A stretch of DNA of 64,000 bases from Nostoc sp. UHCC 0926. Lineage in GTDB: Bacteria; Cyanobacteriota; Cyanobacteriia; Cyanobacteriales; Nostocaceae. The translations under genes and the position numbers were made by a program. Shown one piece after another: positions 16,488 to 26,144 of the stretch (positions within the stretch are counted from its first letter, which is position 1; each line of letters opens with the position of its first letter). The stretch is from positions 5,894,001-5,958,000 of the forward strand of contig NZ_CP117768.1 of NCBI RefSeq assembly GCF_028623165.1. Direction: 5' to 3'. Under the pieces are notes generated by a model, which saw only the letters and a list, made by a program, of their open reading frames with translations, did no database searches and was not told the origin of the DNA.

Positions 16488-17194
16488 ATATGAAACCCAA
16501 AGGTCGTCTCTATGGAATTGGTGTCGGGCCAGGCGATCCAGAACTATTGACTCTGAAGGCACTGCGATTATTACGTGCGGCTCCCGTGGTAGCCTATCAA
16601 TCAGCAACAAATAAAGAGAGTATTGCTAGAGCGATCGTGGCACAGTATCTTCCTGGCAATCAAATTGAGGTGCTATTTCACCTCCCCCGCGCCTTAGAGC
16701 CAGAAAAGGCCAAGTCTATTTACGACAAAGAAATTGAACCAATTGCCGACCATCTAGCAGCGGGTCGAGATGTCGTGGTGCTGTGCGAGGGTGACCCATT
16801 CTTCTATGGCTCGTTCATGTACCTGTTCACGCGGTTATCTGATCAGTACGAAACAGAAGTCGTCCCCGGAGTTTCCTCGCTAATGGCTTGTCCGGTAGCC
16901 TTGGGTGTACCTTTCACCTACTACACCGATATTCTCACAGTCCTACCCGCCCCATTGCCAGCAGAAGAACTGACTACACATCTGCTGATGACTGATGCAG
17001 CAGCAATTATGAAACTAGGTCGCCACTTTACGAAAGTACGGGATATCCTACATAAATTAGGGTTAGCATCACGAGCAAGATATATTGAGCGGGCATCAAC
17101 GTCACAGCAACGCATCATACCTCTGGATGAAGTTGATCCAGCCAAAGTACCCTATTTCTCGATGATTGTGATTCCCACCAAGAATCGACTATAG
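16484..17194 (+). CDS. cobI: Precorrin-2 C20-methyltransferase
   Basis: A 236-residue SAM-dependent tetrapyrrole methyltransferase. Motifs: LYGIGVGPGDPELLTLKA at the N-terminus, VLCEGDPFFYGSF, and EVVPGVSSLMA, which are those of CobI/CbiL. It adds the C20 methyl to precorrin-2, upstream of the CobG step. ATG at 16484 overlaps the cobH stop; a second ATG two codons on is also possible. Together with cobG and cobH it forms a corrin-ring block, probably under the riboswitch at 13924 at least for cobG. Confidence 0.95.
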   Translation: MNMKPKGRLYGIGVGPGDPELLTLKALRLLRAAPVVAYQSATNKESIARAIVAQYLPGNQIEVLFHLPRALEPEKAKSIYDKEIEPIADHLAAGRDVVVLCEGDPFFYGSFMYLFTRLSDQYETEVVPGVSSLMACPVALGVPFTYYTDILTVLPAPLPAEELTTHLLMTDAAAIMKLGRHFTKVRDILHKLGLASRARYIERASTSQQRIIPLDEVDPAKVPYFSMIVIPTKNRL

Positions 17195-17246
17195 TTTTTT
17201 GATGAATAGTCTGCCTTGACTAATCGAAAATCCAAAATAGAATAAC

Positions 17247-17269
17247 CTCCTGGCAGATTGAACCAGGAG
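17247..17269. terminator. Hairpin between convergent cobI and PHP genes
   Basis: CTCCTGG and CCAGGAG form a 7-bp stem with a 9-base loop in the 98-bp gap between the convergent genes. T-richness is present on the minus side (TTATTCTATTTTGG), so it may end the PHP transcript; on the plus side there is none. Confidence 0.45.
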
Positions 17270-17292
17270 AGTTGAAAAAAATGGATTGATTT

Positions 17293-17979
17293 TCACAAGC
17301 GTTGTAGCAAACTCAAACCGTGGGTATCAGTACCACAGGTATTGAAAAGAAAGTATTCATCAGCCAACTTTTGCACTTGTTCTGATTCCAATATGCTAGG
17401 TTTCCAAGGGTTGGGGTTATTGTAGGCGTAGAAAGTCTCCACACCATCGATACCCTTTTGGGACGCAGCTGGAATTAAGTCAAAATGCGATCGCTTGTAA
17501 CGAACTGGATGAGCCAGAACTGCCAATCCCCCAGCTTCATGAATAGCGGCAATCACGTTACTTGCCTGATATTCTTTGCCTGTAGTCGCCCTTCTTTGCA
17601 GATAGGGTTTCATACTAGGGTGTTCTGTCCCGAAAGCATAAGCTAAAATGTGAACTTCTATATCCAAAAGGTTGGCATTGATTTCCACGCCACTCCACAG
17701 GTAAGGAGTGCTTGCCCCAGGATTATTCCACTTCCAATCTTCTAACCAAGCAAGGGCCGCTTGATAGCCGATAATACCATGATGATCGGTGATCGCTAAC
17801 CCTTTTAGCCCAATAGCGATCGCCTGCTCCATCAATCCACTCGGCTGCAACCTCCCATCTGAGTAGACAGTGTGCATATGAAAGTTGAATAACCTTGGAC
17901 AACTTTGTGCATCAATGTTCTGGAATACTTGCTTCAAAAGTTCCGCAGAAGCAGTAGTTCGGGCCAAATTTACAGCCAT
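17293..17979 (-). CDS. PHP-domain phosphoesterase
   Basis: A 228-residue protein with the PHP metal-dependent phosphoesterase fold. The metal ligands are visible as NFHMHTVYSDG (H-x-H), ITDHHG, GVEINA, VLAHPVR and CGTDTHG. These proteins act on nucleotides or small phosphates (for example 3',5'-bisphosphonucleosides), but the substrate of this one cannot be told. It converges on cobI. Confidence 0.85.
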   Translation of the reverse strand: MAVNLARTTASAELLKQVFQNIDAQSCPRLFNFHMHTVYSDGRLQPSGLMEQAIAIGLKGLAITDHHGIIGYQAALAWLEDWKWNNPGASTPYLWSGVEINANLLDIEVHILAYAFGTEHPSMKPYLQRRATTGKEYQASNVIAAIHEAGGLAVLAHPVRYKRSHFDLIPAASQKGIDGVETFYAYNNPNPWKPSILESEQVQKLADEYFLFNTCGTDTHGLSLLQRL

Positions 17980-18443
17980 AACCCCCTCTGAATAAAAATA
18001 TATTTTCTTAACACACTAAAACGCCCCATTTATAGATGAGAAATTTCCAACACTGTAAATATAGTGTTGGTGGCTACTTTCTCAGCTTTCTCAGCAAATT
18101 TTTCAATATGTTAAGACTACGTTAGCAAATCTTAACCTCAGTGAGCATAGGTAATTTATATTACTTTAAATTTAAGTAGTAAATAATATTACATATAAAT
18201 TTTATAAATTCGCTTATCCTATTTGTGCTGAATGACTTATTTTTAAAGACTTAGTAGAATAATTTTCTCTAATAAGCCTGAAATGCAACTATATGCTGTG
18301 TATAAAAAACATCAATAATTATCAATAATTAAACTGAATTTATTTAATCCAGTCATGACTTCAGCGTAGGCGTAGCCCGCCGCAGGCATCGCATAAGTGA
18401 GTCTACAATAGCTCCAAGAAAACTAGCGATCGCTTACGGCTGA
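17980..18443. other. AT-rich gap without a gene
   Basis: No coding frame is supported. Near 18363 the sequence GCGTAGGCGTAGCCCGCCGC is a common short Nostoc repeat. The part next to the PHP gene probably holds its promoter. Confidence 0.4.
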
Positions 18444-19580
18444 TTATACCCCCCGTGCAATCCCAAAAGACTCTCCCTTCAAGGTAACTCCAAGGGGTTC
18501 TACCACTACCTCACGGGCAAGGGACGCTTCAACCCTTCCGGCAATCACAGCTGTTAGCTTATGTTCTCTTGCGAGAATGACGATCCTCTCTGCATCCTGC
18601 TCCAACTCTGTATAGAATGCAAATCCGGCTCCATAATTGAACACGGAAAGCATCGTCTCTGCCCCGCCCTCAAGATGACCCTCAACAAACGTAAATATCT
18701 CCGGCACTGGGAGCATCGTTTCGATCACGTACCGCAACGGCTTCACAGATCGCATCAGCTTCTGCCATCCATGTCCAGTGATATTCTCCATCGCGGTGGG
18801 ACGAATTCCCTCGCCAAGCACCGCCTGCACAAGTGGTGTGTAGAGATACGACGCGGCATTCATCGCTTCCCAGAACTCCTGCCCACTCGGAAGTTTTGTT
18901 CTATAGCCATCAGGGAGCGACTGTGCGAGCTTTCGCATTGGGGTAAAGCCGTTCTCATGGGGCCCCGAACTCTCGACGAGAACAATGGTATTTCCGGCAT
19001 CCAGACGCGAGCTATCAATGGGAGCTACACCAGGCGGCATAACTCCAAAGACGGAGCCTGCAATGTCGAGCCGACCTGGAATCATCTTGGTTTTGAGTTG
19101 AGGAGTTTCTCCTGAGAGGTACACGCAACCCACTCGTTTGCACCCCTCGACCACTCCATCAAGAAACCCATCAAGGAAGGCGGGGGTAAAGATTGTTTCA
19201 GGAGTGCTTGACGGCAGATAGAGACCAAGAAGTAGAGTCTGCATACCTGAGGTTGCGGCGTCGTTCGTCAAACACGAAATAATCTTGATACCAATGTTCC
19301 ACCAGAATCGTCGAAGTTCTTCTTCACAGAGATCGTCAGGGCGGGTATCGTCTGCGGTGCCCAGTCCTTCCGGGACAAGTGTCATAGAAAGTTCTCTAGC
19401 CCCGGCCTCCAGAAACGGAGCGAGGTTGAAGTTGAAAGTGTTAGCGCTTGCTCCGAGACCCGATGCGGGCACGATCCCATAAGCGCTTGCAAAGCCAAGT
19501 GTGCGTTTTGCGGCATCAATGAAGCGTCGCTTTGCGGCATCGAGAGTATCGTAATCGACTTGATCGAGAGCTTGAGGCAT
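18444..19580 (-). CDS. PurM/AIR-synthase-related protein
   Basis: A 378-residue protein of the PurM/SelD/ThiL ATP-binding superfamily. It has the internal TNDAATSGMQTLLLGLYLPS segment (compare the metal-binding loop of AIR synthases), VLVESSGPHENGFTPMRKL, and ENITGHGWQKLMR, which match PurM. GC content and codon choice are richer in G/C than the neighbours, suggesting transfer from another lineage. Cyanobacteria have their own purM elsewhere, so this is probably a paralogue or specialised enzyme, not the housekeeping one. Confidence 0.7.
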   Translation of the reverse strand: MPQALDQVDYDTLDAAKRRFIDAAKRTLGFASAYGIVPASGLGASANTFNFNLAPFLEAGARELSMTLVPEGLGTADDTRPDDLCEEELRRFWWNIGIKIISCLTNDAATSGMQTLLLGLYLPSSTPETIFTPAFLDGFLDGVVEGCKRVGCVYLSGETPQLKTKMIPGRLDIAGSVFGVMPPGVAPIDSSRLDAGNTIVLVESSGPHENGFTPMRKLAQSLPDGYRTKLPSGQEFWEAMNAASYLYTPLVQAVLGEGIRPTAMENITGHGWQKLMRSVKPLRYVIETMLPVPEIFTFVEGHLEGGAETMLSVFNYGAGFAFYTELEQDAERIVILAREHKLTAVIAGRVEASLAREVVVEPLGVTLKGESFGIARGV

Positions 19581-19642
19581 CAGGTTGCGTTTTAAGTTAA
19601 GAGTTAAGAGTTAGGAGTTAGGAAAACTCATAACTCCTGACT

Positions 19643-19870
19643 TTAAAATACCTCATCTTCAATACCGCGCCACCATTCCCCCAAATTCATCAAGTCTTGG
19701 TAAATATCTTCTAATTCTTTGGTATAAACATCGTTTGTAAGGGTGGCTCGACGCTCTTGCAATTTTTTGAGGCGCAGTTGTACCAATAGCCAAGGTTTAG
19801 AGATGCTATTCGTTGCTTCGATGTATTGCGCTAGTTCTTTACTACTGCCTGTTAGCTCATTATTTGACAT
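19643..19870 (-). CDS. Small conserved-looking hypothetical protein
   Basis: A 75-residue, mostly helical protein (KPWLLVQLRLKKLQERRATL, then DVYTKELEDIYQDLMNLGEW) without membrane segments or known motifs. The codon use is like that of the genome, and the start ATG is clear. It lies upstream of the PurM-like gene on the same strand, separated by a short repeat. Function unknown. Confidence 0.6.
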   Translation of the reverse strand: MSNNELTGSSKELAQYIEATNSISKPWLLVQLRLKKLQERRATLTNDVYTKELEDIYQDLMNLGEWWRGIEDEVF

Positions 19871-20036
19871 TTGCTTGAATTGAATAAAATCTATATCTGA
19901 TCAGGGTATCAACTTTCGTAGACAATTTTTCATCTCCCTTTTTATTTAGAATTTATAGTTCATCTGAACTATTAAGTGGCGAAGACTTTTAACACATCCT
20001 CTAAGAAAAATTATTAGTTGAGTGCAGATGCGATGT

Positions 20037-20372
20037 CTACGACAAGGCTTTCGCCAACGCATCTCCAAGTTCACGTAATGTTCTCTCTCGTGCAAAGTCA
20101 GCCGCTGCCCGTGCCGACTCTGCCAGAATTGTGTCAGTGTTTGGCGTTAGCTTCAAAGCCCCACCTAAATAACCCAGTGCCTTAACATAACAATCAGATA
20201 AATTGGTCGAAGCTAACCGCTTTACAGTTTGGTAATCACCATTTACAAAGGCAGATAAAGCCTTGGCGTGTAAATCATTTCCGGGTTCGGGAACATCCAA
20301 AACATTCAGGATTGCCTCAATAGCTTTATTTACCTTTTCTAGTGTCAGTTCTTGTTGTACAGCTTGCACCAT
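20037..20372 (-). CDS. Hypothetical protein of 111 residues
   Basis: A soluble helical protein (LEKVNKAIEAILNVLDVPEP, AARAAADFARERTLRELGDA) without recognisable catalytic motif. The amphipathic repeats could mean a helical-hairpin protein. It ends in LAKALS. A plausible ribosome binding site (AGGAG) is present upstream on the minus strand (CTTAGGAGTAAAAACA). Function unknown. Confidence 0.6.
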   Translation of the reverse strand: MVQAVQQELTLEKVNKAIEAILNVLDVPEPGNDLHAKALSAFVNGDYQTVKRLASTNLSDCYVKALGYLGGALKLTPNTDTILAESARAAADFARERTLRELGDALAKALS

Positions 20373-20507
20373 TGTTTTTACTCCTAAGTCCAGGTTTCAA
20401 AATTTTTAGCTCTAATCTGGGGCAAATAGAGTATGTCCCAGTTACAATCCAAATGCTATTTTACGATTTGTGACACAAAACCAACAGCATTATTCCGGTC
20501 ATAATTA

Positions 20508-20630
20508 AGGGACTGACAAAAAATAAATTATCCAAAATTATTTGTACATTTGTAGGGGCGCAAGGCCTTGCGCCCCTACGTTCGCGGAGCGTCCCGCAGG
20601 GATGGGATATTTTTTTAACTGGAAGTCCCT
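20508..20630. mobile_element. MITE family B, copy 1
   Basis: AGGGACT and AGTCCCT end a 123-bp element that shares GACAAAAAATAAATTATCC and TTTTTTAACTGGAAG with the inverted copy at 31526-31627. The centre is the palindrome GTAGGGGCGCAAGG/CCTTGCGCCCCTAC also found in family A. Confidence 0.8.
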
Positions 20631-20704
20631 AATGAATCGCAATTCTCAGAAAAGCTAGATTTTGCTCCCTGATCTCCCCCATGCCCTCAACGTTCAACCA
20701 AAAA

Positions 20705-20729
20705 CAGTCACGAGACTAGTTCGTGACTG
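20705..20729 (-). terminator. Intrinsic terminator for sodB
   Basis: CAGTCACGA and TCGTGACTG form a 9-bp stem with a 7-base loop. On the minus strand it is followed by TTTTTGG, about 115 bp after the sodB stop. Orientation and T-run fit rho-independent termination. Confidence 0.6.
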
Positions 20730-20844
20730 CTAACAAGATTGGTCAATTAACTGATTGTTTCTACTTTACATATCTGGCACAAGCCACGTAGACGCAAAGC
20801 AGCTTGCCAAAAAGCATCGCAGCCAGTTCAAAACTGGCAATTCA

Positions 20845-21447
20845 TTAAGCTTTAGCCAAATTTTCAGCAACAAAGTCCCAGTTCACCAACTGTTCTAGGA
20901 AATTCTTGATAAACGCTGGACGAGCGTTTTTGTAGTCAATGTAGTAAGCGTGTTCCCAAACATCCAAGGTTAGGAGTGCCTTCTGTCCATGAGCTAGTGG
21001 ATTTTCTGCATTTGGTGTTTTAATCACCTTCAGCGTACCACCATCATCAATCAGCCAAGACCATCCGCTGCCAAATTGAGTTGTGGCTGCATTAGAGAAT
21101 TCTTCCTTGAATTTATCAAAGCTACCAAAGTCTTTATCAATCTTGGCTGCGATTTCACCAGTGGGTGCGCCGCCACCTGCGGGTTTTAAAGAATTCCAGA
21201 AGAAGGTGTGGTTCCAAACTTGAGCGGCGTTGTTAAAGATTCCCGCCTTAGAGGAGTCTTTAAAGGAAATTTTGATCACTTCTTCCAGAGACTTATCGGC
21301 AAGTTCAGTACCTTCAGTGAGCTTGTTCAGGTTGTCTACATAAGCTTTGTGATGCTTGCCATAGTGATACTCGAAAGTCTCAGCTTTCATGCCATAAGGC
21401 TCTAGAGCATTTTTGTCAAAGGGTAGTGGTTCTTGTACAAATACCAT
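20845..21447 (-). CDS. sodB: Superoxide dismutase, Fe type
   Basis: A 200-residue iron/manganese-family superoxide dismutase that converts superoxide to hydrogen peroxide and oxygen in the cytoplasm. Metal ligands lie in YHYGKHH, VWNHTFFW and DVWEHAY. AAQVWNHTFFW and QFGSGWSWL favour the Fe-dependent type. Length and start are normal, and no signal peptide is present. The 500-bp upstream gap may hold the promoter; no iron box was identified by eye. Confidence 0.95.
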   Translation of the reverse strand: MVFVQEPLPFDKNALEPYGMKAETFEYHYGKHHKAYVDNLNKLTEGTELADKSLEEVIKISFKDSSKAGIFNNAAQVWNHTFFWNSLKPAGGGAPTGEIAAKIDKDFGSFDKFKEEFSNAATTQFGSGWSWLIDDGGTLKVIKTPNAENPLAHGQKALLTLDVWEHAYYIDYKNARPAFIKNFLEQLVNWDFVAENLAKA

Positions 21448-21953
21448 TGTGTGAAATCCTCTCTTTATCGGTTTCCAGTTGAAAGCTATTGCAGAAGCTT
21501 AGGAAATTAGCAGCTTTTGTTTTTGAAAGTTTTATGTCTTTCATTATGGAACATAAAACTTAACATCGTCATTCTACTACCAAAGTGAAGATCAAAGTGA
21601 AGATGAAAACAAAGTACTTTTGTGATAAGTCAAATCGCTAGTAATTAATGATTATAAATAAATATGGCTAATATTTCATCGCTAGAGACCGATAATTAAT
21701 TAGCATTTAGCAATTCAAGCTTTCATACTTCTATCTTTAGTAGGATTAATTGAGATGTGAAAAATCAGTCGAAAGCGAGATGATTTAATACTTAAATCAT
21801 CTAATATTTCTAGTACAAGGCTTAATTTCCAATGAAAATAGCCAATAGTTAAATTATCTATTTTGTTTTTAAATGCAGTTTTGAGGATGGTAAGTGAATA
21901 ATCACTCACCCACCATCCTTTGAAACTAAAAAACTAACAGCAAATAGCGGTGA
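21448..21953. other. Gap upstream of sodB
   Basis: AT-rich. A minus-strand frame of 64 residues (21715-21909) lacks a ribosome binding site and protein-like composition and was not accepted. Promoter elements of sodB are expected here but not identified. Confidence 0.4.
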
Positions 21954-23561
21954 TTACCACTGAGATAAACGCTGCTGGTAATAGTTAACAATTTGTGCGG
22001 TGACTTCAGAGACGTCTAAACCATCGGTTTGAACTTCGATCGCATCCGTTGCTTTTTGCAAAGGAGAAACTTTGCGTGTACTATCTTTCCAGTCACGTTC
22101 GGCAATGTCGTGTTCCAGCTGCTCTAAACTCACTTCGGGTTGACCTTGTTTGTTAAAGTCTTGCTGGCGGCGACGGGCGCGTTCACTTACAGAAGCGGTT
22201 AAGAAGATTTTAACTTCGGCATCGGGGAACACGTGAGTACCGATATCCCGACCTTCAGCTACTAAACCACCTCTTTTACCCCAGTTTTGCTGTTGTTTAA
22301 CTAATGCTTGACGGACAGCGCTTTGTGCCGCGATCGCCGATACAAGAGATGTTACCTCAATCGTGCGAATTGCCTGGGTAACATCGATACCGTTAATCCG
22401 AACCCGCACTGTCGATTCTAAATCCTGGGTAGGAGTAAGTTCAATTTTACACTGGCTAGTTAATTCGGCGATCGCACACTCATCGTCAATGGCAATCCCC
22501 TTTTGCAGTACTAACCAAGTGACAGCACGGTACATCGCTCCTGTATCTAAATACACTAGACTTAGGTTTGCTGCCACTTGACGCGCCACTGTAGATTTTC
22601 CAGCACCGGCTGGGCCATCAATGGCGATAATAGGTTGACGCTCGCGCAATATCGTATTGTCAATCAAACGTGTAGAACCAAGACGAGCTGCGATCGCCAA
22701 CATTCCTTCCTCCTCAACTTTTTCTAAAGACATCAACGTAGTCGGTTCAACCAATTCAATATATTCCACTGAGATCGTGCTGACCATTGCCACTTCTTGC
22801 TGTACCACTGCTATCAACTTGTTGCTATTGCGATCGCCTGCAATGAATGCAGCTTCAGCTCGTCGCAAGCCGCGATATAACACCGCTGCTTGCTCTTTTG
22901 CCGTTGCAGTCAAATATTGATTACGAGAACTGAAAGCAAGACCCGACGCTTCCCGTACTGTTGGACAAGCAACAATTTCTACTGGCAAATTTAAATCAGC
23001 TACTAAGCGTTTAATAATTGCCAGTTGCTGACCATCCTTTTGACCAAAGTAGGCACGGTCAGGCTGTACCAAGTTGAAAAGTTTGGTCACAATCGTAGCG
23101 ACACCCTGAAAGTGACCTAGCCGAGAACGACCACACAAGCCTGTTATCATAGCAGATGGGGGGATAACTTGTGTAACCTTTGATTCTTGTATACTTTTGT
23201 GGGGAACTGCCATTTCTTCGGGAGTTGGCGCAAAAATGGCATCTACCCCAGCTTGTTCGCAAAATTGTTGGTCTTGCTCTAAAGTGCGAGGGTAGCGTTG
23301 ATAATCCTCGTTGGGAGCAAATTGCAGGGGATTGACGAAAATACTAACAATCACCGTAGAATTTTCTTGCCGCGCCCGTTGGATTAAGCTTAAATGACCT
23401 TGATGCAAATTCCCCATCGTTGGCACCAGACCGACTGCCGTCTGATACCAGTTAGTCATCTCATCTAGTCTCAGATCCTCAGTAACTGCCATCAGCTTGT
23501 TTTCTGAGCACCGTTTAGTTAAATAGCAGCGTAAAGCTGCGACTGTTGTCAGCAGGCGCAC
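21954..23561 (-). CDS. panC/cmk: Bifunctional pantothenate synthetase / cytidylate kinase
   Basis: A 535-residue fusion known from cyanobacteria. The N-terminal part (about 1-300) is PanC, joining pantoate and beta-alanine; it has VPTMGNLHQGHLSLI (H-x-G-H), FVNPLQF and YFGQKDGQQL. The C-terminal part (about 310-535) is CMP kinase with the P-loop IAIDGPAGAGKSTVA, DTGAMYRAVTW and GRDIGTHVFPDA. The start appears to be GTG at 23561. It links coenzyme A synthesis and pyrimidine salvage on one chain. Confidence 0.95.
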   Translation of the reverse strand: MRLLTTVAALRCYLTKRCSENKLMAVTEDLRLDEMTNWYQTAVGLVPTMGNLHQGHLSLIQRARQENSTVIVSIFVNPLQFAPNEDYQRYPRTLEQDQQFCEQAGVDAIFAPTPEEMAVPHKSIQESKVTQVIPPSAMITGLCGRSRLGHFQGVATIVTKLFNLVQPDRAYFGQKDGQQLAIIKRLVADLNLPVEIVACPTVREASGLAFSSRNQYLTATAKEQAAVLYRGLRRAEAAFIAGDRNSNKLIAVVQQEVAMVSTISVEYIELVEPTTLMSLEKVEEEGMLAIAARLGSTRLIDNTILRERQPIIAIDGPAGAGKSTVARQVAANLSLVYLDTGAMYRAVTWLVLQKGIAIDDECAIAELTSQCKIELTPTQDLESTVRVRINGIDVTQAIRTIEVTSLVSAIAAQSAVRQALVKQQQNWGKRGGLVAEGRDIGTHVFPDAEVKIFLTASVSERARRRQQDFNKQGQPEVSLEQLEHDIAERDWKDSTRKVSPLQKATDAIEVQTDGLDVSEVTAQIVNYYQQRLSQW

Positions 23562-23771
23562 AAAAATACCCCTAGTTCTTATCGATCCCTCCCCCGCTAG
23601 TTTATATCTGAAATAGAGGGAAGAGATGCTTGAACTAGGGGAATTAAGTGATCCTGAACTGGCGATTGAGCAAAACAGTTGCGAGTTCTGAGTTCCGGTT
23701 CTGAGTAAAGAAGTGAGATTCCCTACTCAGAACTTGACTGAGCGCTCACACCGAAGTCACTCAGCACTTGA

Positions 23772-24875
23772 TTATTTCTCTAAGACTTCAATATGCACTT
23801 GTGCCACGCCACTGCCCATCATTCCCAAAATCCGAGCCGCACCAGCAGACAGGTCGATGACTCGCCCGCGAATGAACGGGCCTCGGTCATTAATCCGCAC
23901 CACTACAGAACGACCATTGTAGGTGTTAGTTACACGAACTTGCGTACCAAAGGGTAAGCTGCGATGGGCGGCAGTCATTTCTTCTGGATTGAACCTCTGA
24001 CCGCTAGCAGTACGATTACCAGAACCATCATAGCCGTAATAGGAAGCCATGCCTCCGAAAGAGATTCGTACTGGGCCGACGGCAATCTGTTTTGGCAATT
24101 TAGGTATTGATACTGGTAGACGCACTGGTAAATTCGTAATTTCTTTTAAGGGAGATGCATTACCTAGTAGCCTCCGCAGGCGATTGGTTGCTTGCAATGC
24201 ATCTTGCGCCAGATTGTTGGTAGTACCTGCTAATCGCGTATCTTCGTTGATTTCGACCAATTCTTCGCCATTAATTTTGATTACATAGCGATCGCCATCT
24301 TGCTGGACGGGAGCGCTTTTATTTTGCGCTTGATTGGCAGTAGATTCGCCCCCTGCTTTCCAACTTACGGTAATCTTACTCCCGTCCACATTTTCTCGGT
24401 TCAACTGGTTGATCTTAGCTGCTATTACACCAGCTATCTGAACCGGATCATTGTCAACAGAGCTAATCTGGTTAGTTACATCCGTTAAGTTCCCAGTACT
24501 CACCGTCTTTGGTGAATTGCTAGCAATAAGGGCGTACGATTGTACGCCCCCAGTATCTCCAATTGCCCCAACTTTTTTAGTTTCAACGCTCGTATCTGGT
24601 AGAGAACTCAAAAAGGTGAGAACAGGTATATTTCGGATAAAAAGGGTTGCTGCCTTACGTCCTCCAATGTTGTGAGGATGAATTTGGGTAATCACAGCAT
24701 CCAAGGTTTGTTTCCCTGCTCTGGATTGGTACTCTCCCACCTTCACCACATCAGGGGCAGGCAATTTTTGGGAAGCTAGCACATTTCCCTTGATGGTTTG
24801 AGTGCAACCGACTGAGGGTATGCCCAAAACAGCCATAGACAGGGTAACAATAATCCACAAATGTCTTTGATTCAT
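23772..24875 (-). CDS. rlpA: RlpA-family septal ring lytic transglycosylase-like lipoprotein
   Basis: A 367-residue exported protein. The N-terminus (MNQRHLWIIVTLSMAVLGIPSVGC) is a signal sequence with a possible lipobox (SVGC). The C-terminal 95 residues form the double-psi beta-barrel of RlpA: GGMASYYGYDGSGNRTASG, LPFGTQVRVTN, VVVRINDRGPF and GRVIDLSAGAARILGM. RlpA proteins cut peptidoglycan strands lacking stem peptides. The middle (about 30-260) is a cyanobacteria-type extension of unknown role. Confidence 0.88.
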   Translation of the reverse strand: MNQRHLWIIVTLSMAVLGIPSVGCTQTIKGNVLASQKLPAPDVVKVGEYQSRAGKQTLDAVITQIHPHNIGGRKAATLFIRNIPVLTFLSSLPDTSVETKKVGAIGDTGGVQSYALIASNSPKTVSTGNLTDVTNQISSVDNDPVQIAGVIAAKINQLNRENVDGSKITVSWKAGGESTANQAQNKSAPVQQDGDRYVIKINGEELVEINEDTRLAGTTNNLAQDALQATNRLRRLLGNASPLKEITNLPVRLPVSIPKLPKQIAVGPVRISFGGMASYYGYDGSGNRTASGQRFNPEEMTAAHRSLPFGTQVRVTNTYNGRSVVVRINDRGPFIRGRVIDLSAGAARILGMMGSGVAQVHIEVLEK

Positions 24876-26144
24876 GCGTCCGTTTTTAAAGCGACTGTAG
24901 AACTTAAGTTTTATAACTCGCGGGATTTTTCACTAGTGAGAGTGACTTCCCTCCTGATAACTCGAACTCGTTCCGTCTTCACTTTTTATTTATAACTGCA
25001 ACAGACTAGCATGAACCTTTTGGCTTGGGGATCAGGGTTTTAGCGTAATAATTGGCAACTTGATTCAATTTAAATTCCAATTTCAAGGGCGAAACCTTTC
25101 TCAAATGGGGACTTTGGCTATGTAACGCTTTTTAATGCAAGTCAAAAATTTCTTAAAAAAACTTTACATTTATTGCACACCAAAGTGACGATACCCTATT
25201 CACATCGCTTCTAACGGCTCGCAACTACCACTGTATTATAGAAAACATCCCTATCAACTATTTACCATCAAACCCCAATATAATAACTTTAATGAAATGG
25301 CATCAGCATAAATACTTAAAAGTACTTAATTAATGAAATATTTAGATTTACCTATGAATAAGTCGTGATAGGAGTTACATCTCAAATAATTATACAAATT
25401 AGTTTGAGTTTAATATCTTTTTTCAAAGTTTTTTCTACTGACATTAATCATGACTTTTATTATCCATGACTAGACTAAATTTAGTGATAAATGTAACCTA
25501 TTATGACAGTATTGCTGAGTATAAAAAAAAGGAGGATACTCAACTTAATATTTTTTGTGATTAATCATGAAAAAATTAGTAAATCTTGGCGATCGCTTGG
25601 AGATAAAAATTATAAGGTATTAAAAAAAACAAGAGTCATTTTTTGCCCTAAGTAGTTGCTCAAAAATGATTTTTGAGAGCAAGCTGTTTTTTCAACTGTA
25701 GAGATGTGGGGCTGTGCCCTTTCAAGGTGAACGTTTGTACTATGAAAGAAATGATATTTTAACCCAATTTTGGTATTTTGGCGGCTGCGTAGGCATAGCC
25801 TGCCGTAGGCATCGCTTAATTTACAGTCCCAAAATTTGGAGTTGAATGGATAAATTCTTTGTTCAATTCCAGCCGATGCGTGAAATGCCGTAAAAACGTT
25901 GATAGTACATATGCTCACCTTAAAAGGGCTAGTCCTAAAATCTTAAGGTTGTCTTTTTTGGCAAGTTGATGGTTCCAATTTTGATTTCTGGCAAGATTAT
26001 GATTCCAATTTTTTAATTAGGGTTGCGATCGCATTTATTAGACACACTACCTTTGATTTCGACACTTTACAGATGTACGGAGCTTATTCAAAAATCAAAT
26101 AAGATTCCTATATACTAGGTAATTTGGGAAATGCTATCAGCCTG
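24876..26144. other. 1.27-kb AT-rich gap without a supported gene
   Basis: No start-to-stop frame with protein-like composition is found. Near 25785 the frame on the minus strand is interrupted by the GCGTAGGCATAGCC repeat. The region carries the upstream parts of rlpA (minus) and glsA (plus). Two short direct repeats (GATTCCAATTTT and GGTTCCAATTTT) occur at about 25971 and 26001. Confidence 0.4.

Noticed and set aside
21715..21909. Minus-strand frame of 64 codons upstream of sodB
   Set aside because: No ribosome binding site and no recognisable pattern; AT-rich chance frame is more likely.
25610..25918. Minus-strand frame of 102 codons
   Set aside because: Part of it is a dispersed GCGTAGGCATAGCC-type repeat and the rest lacks protein-like composition.
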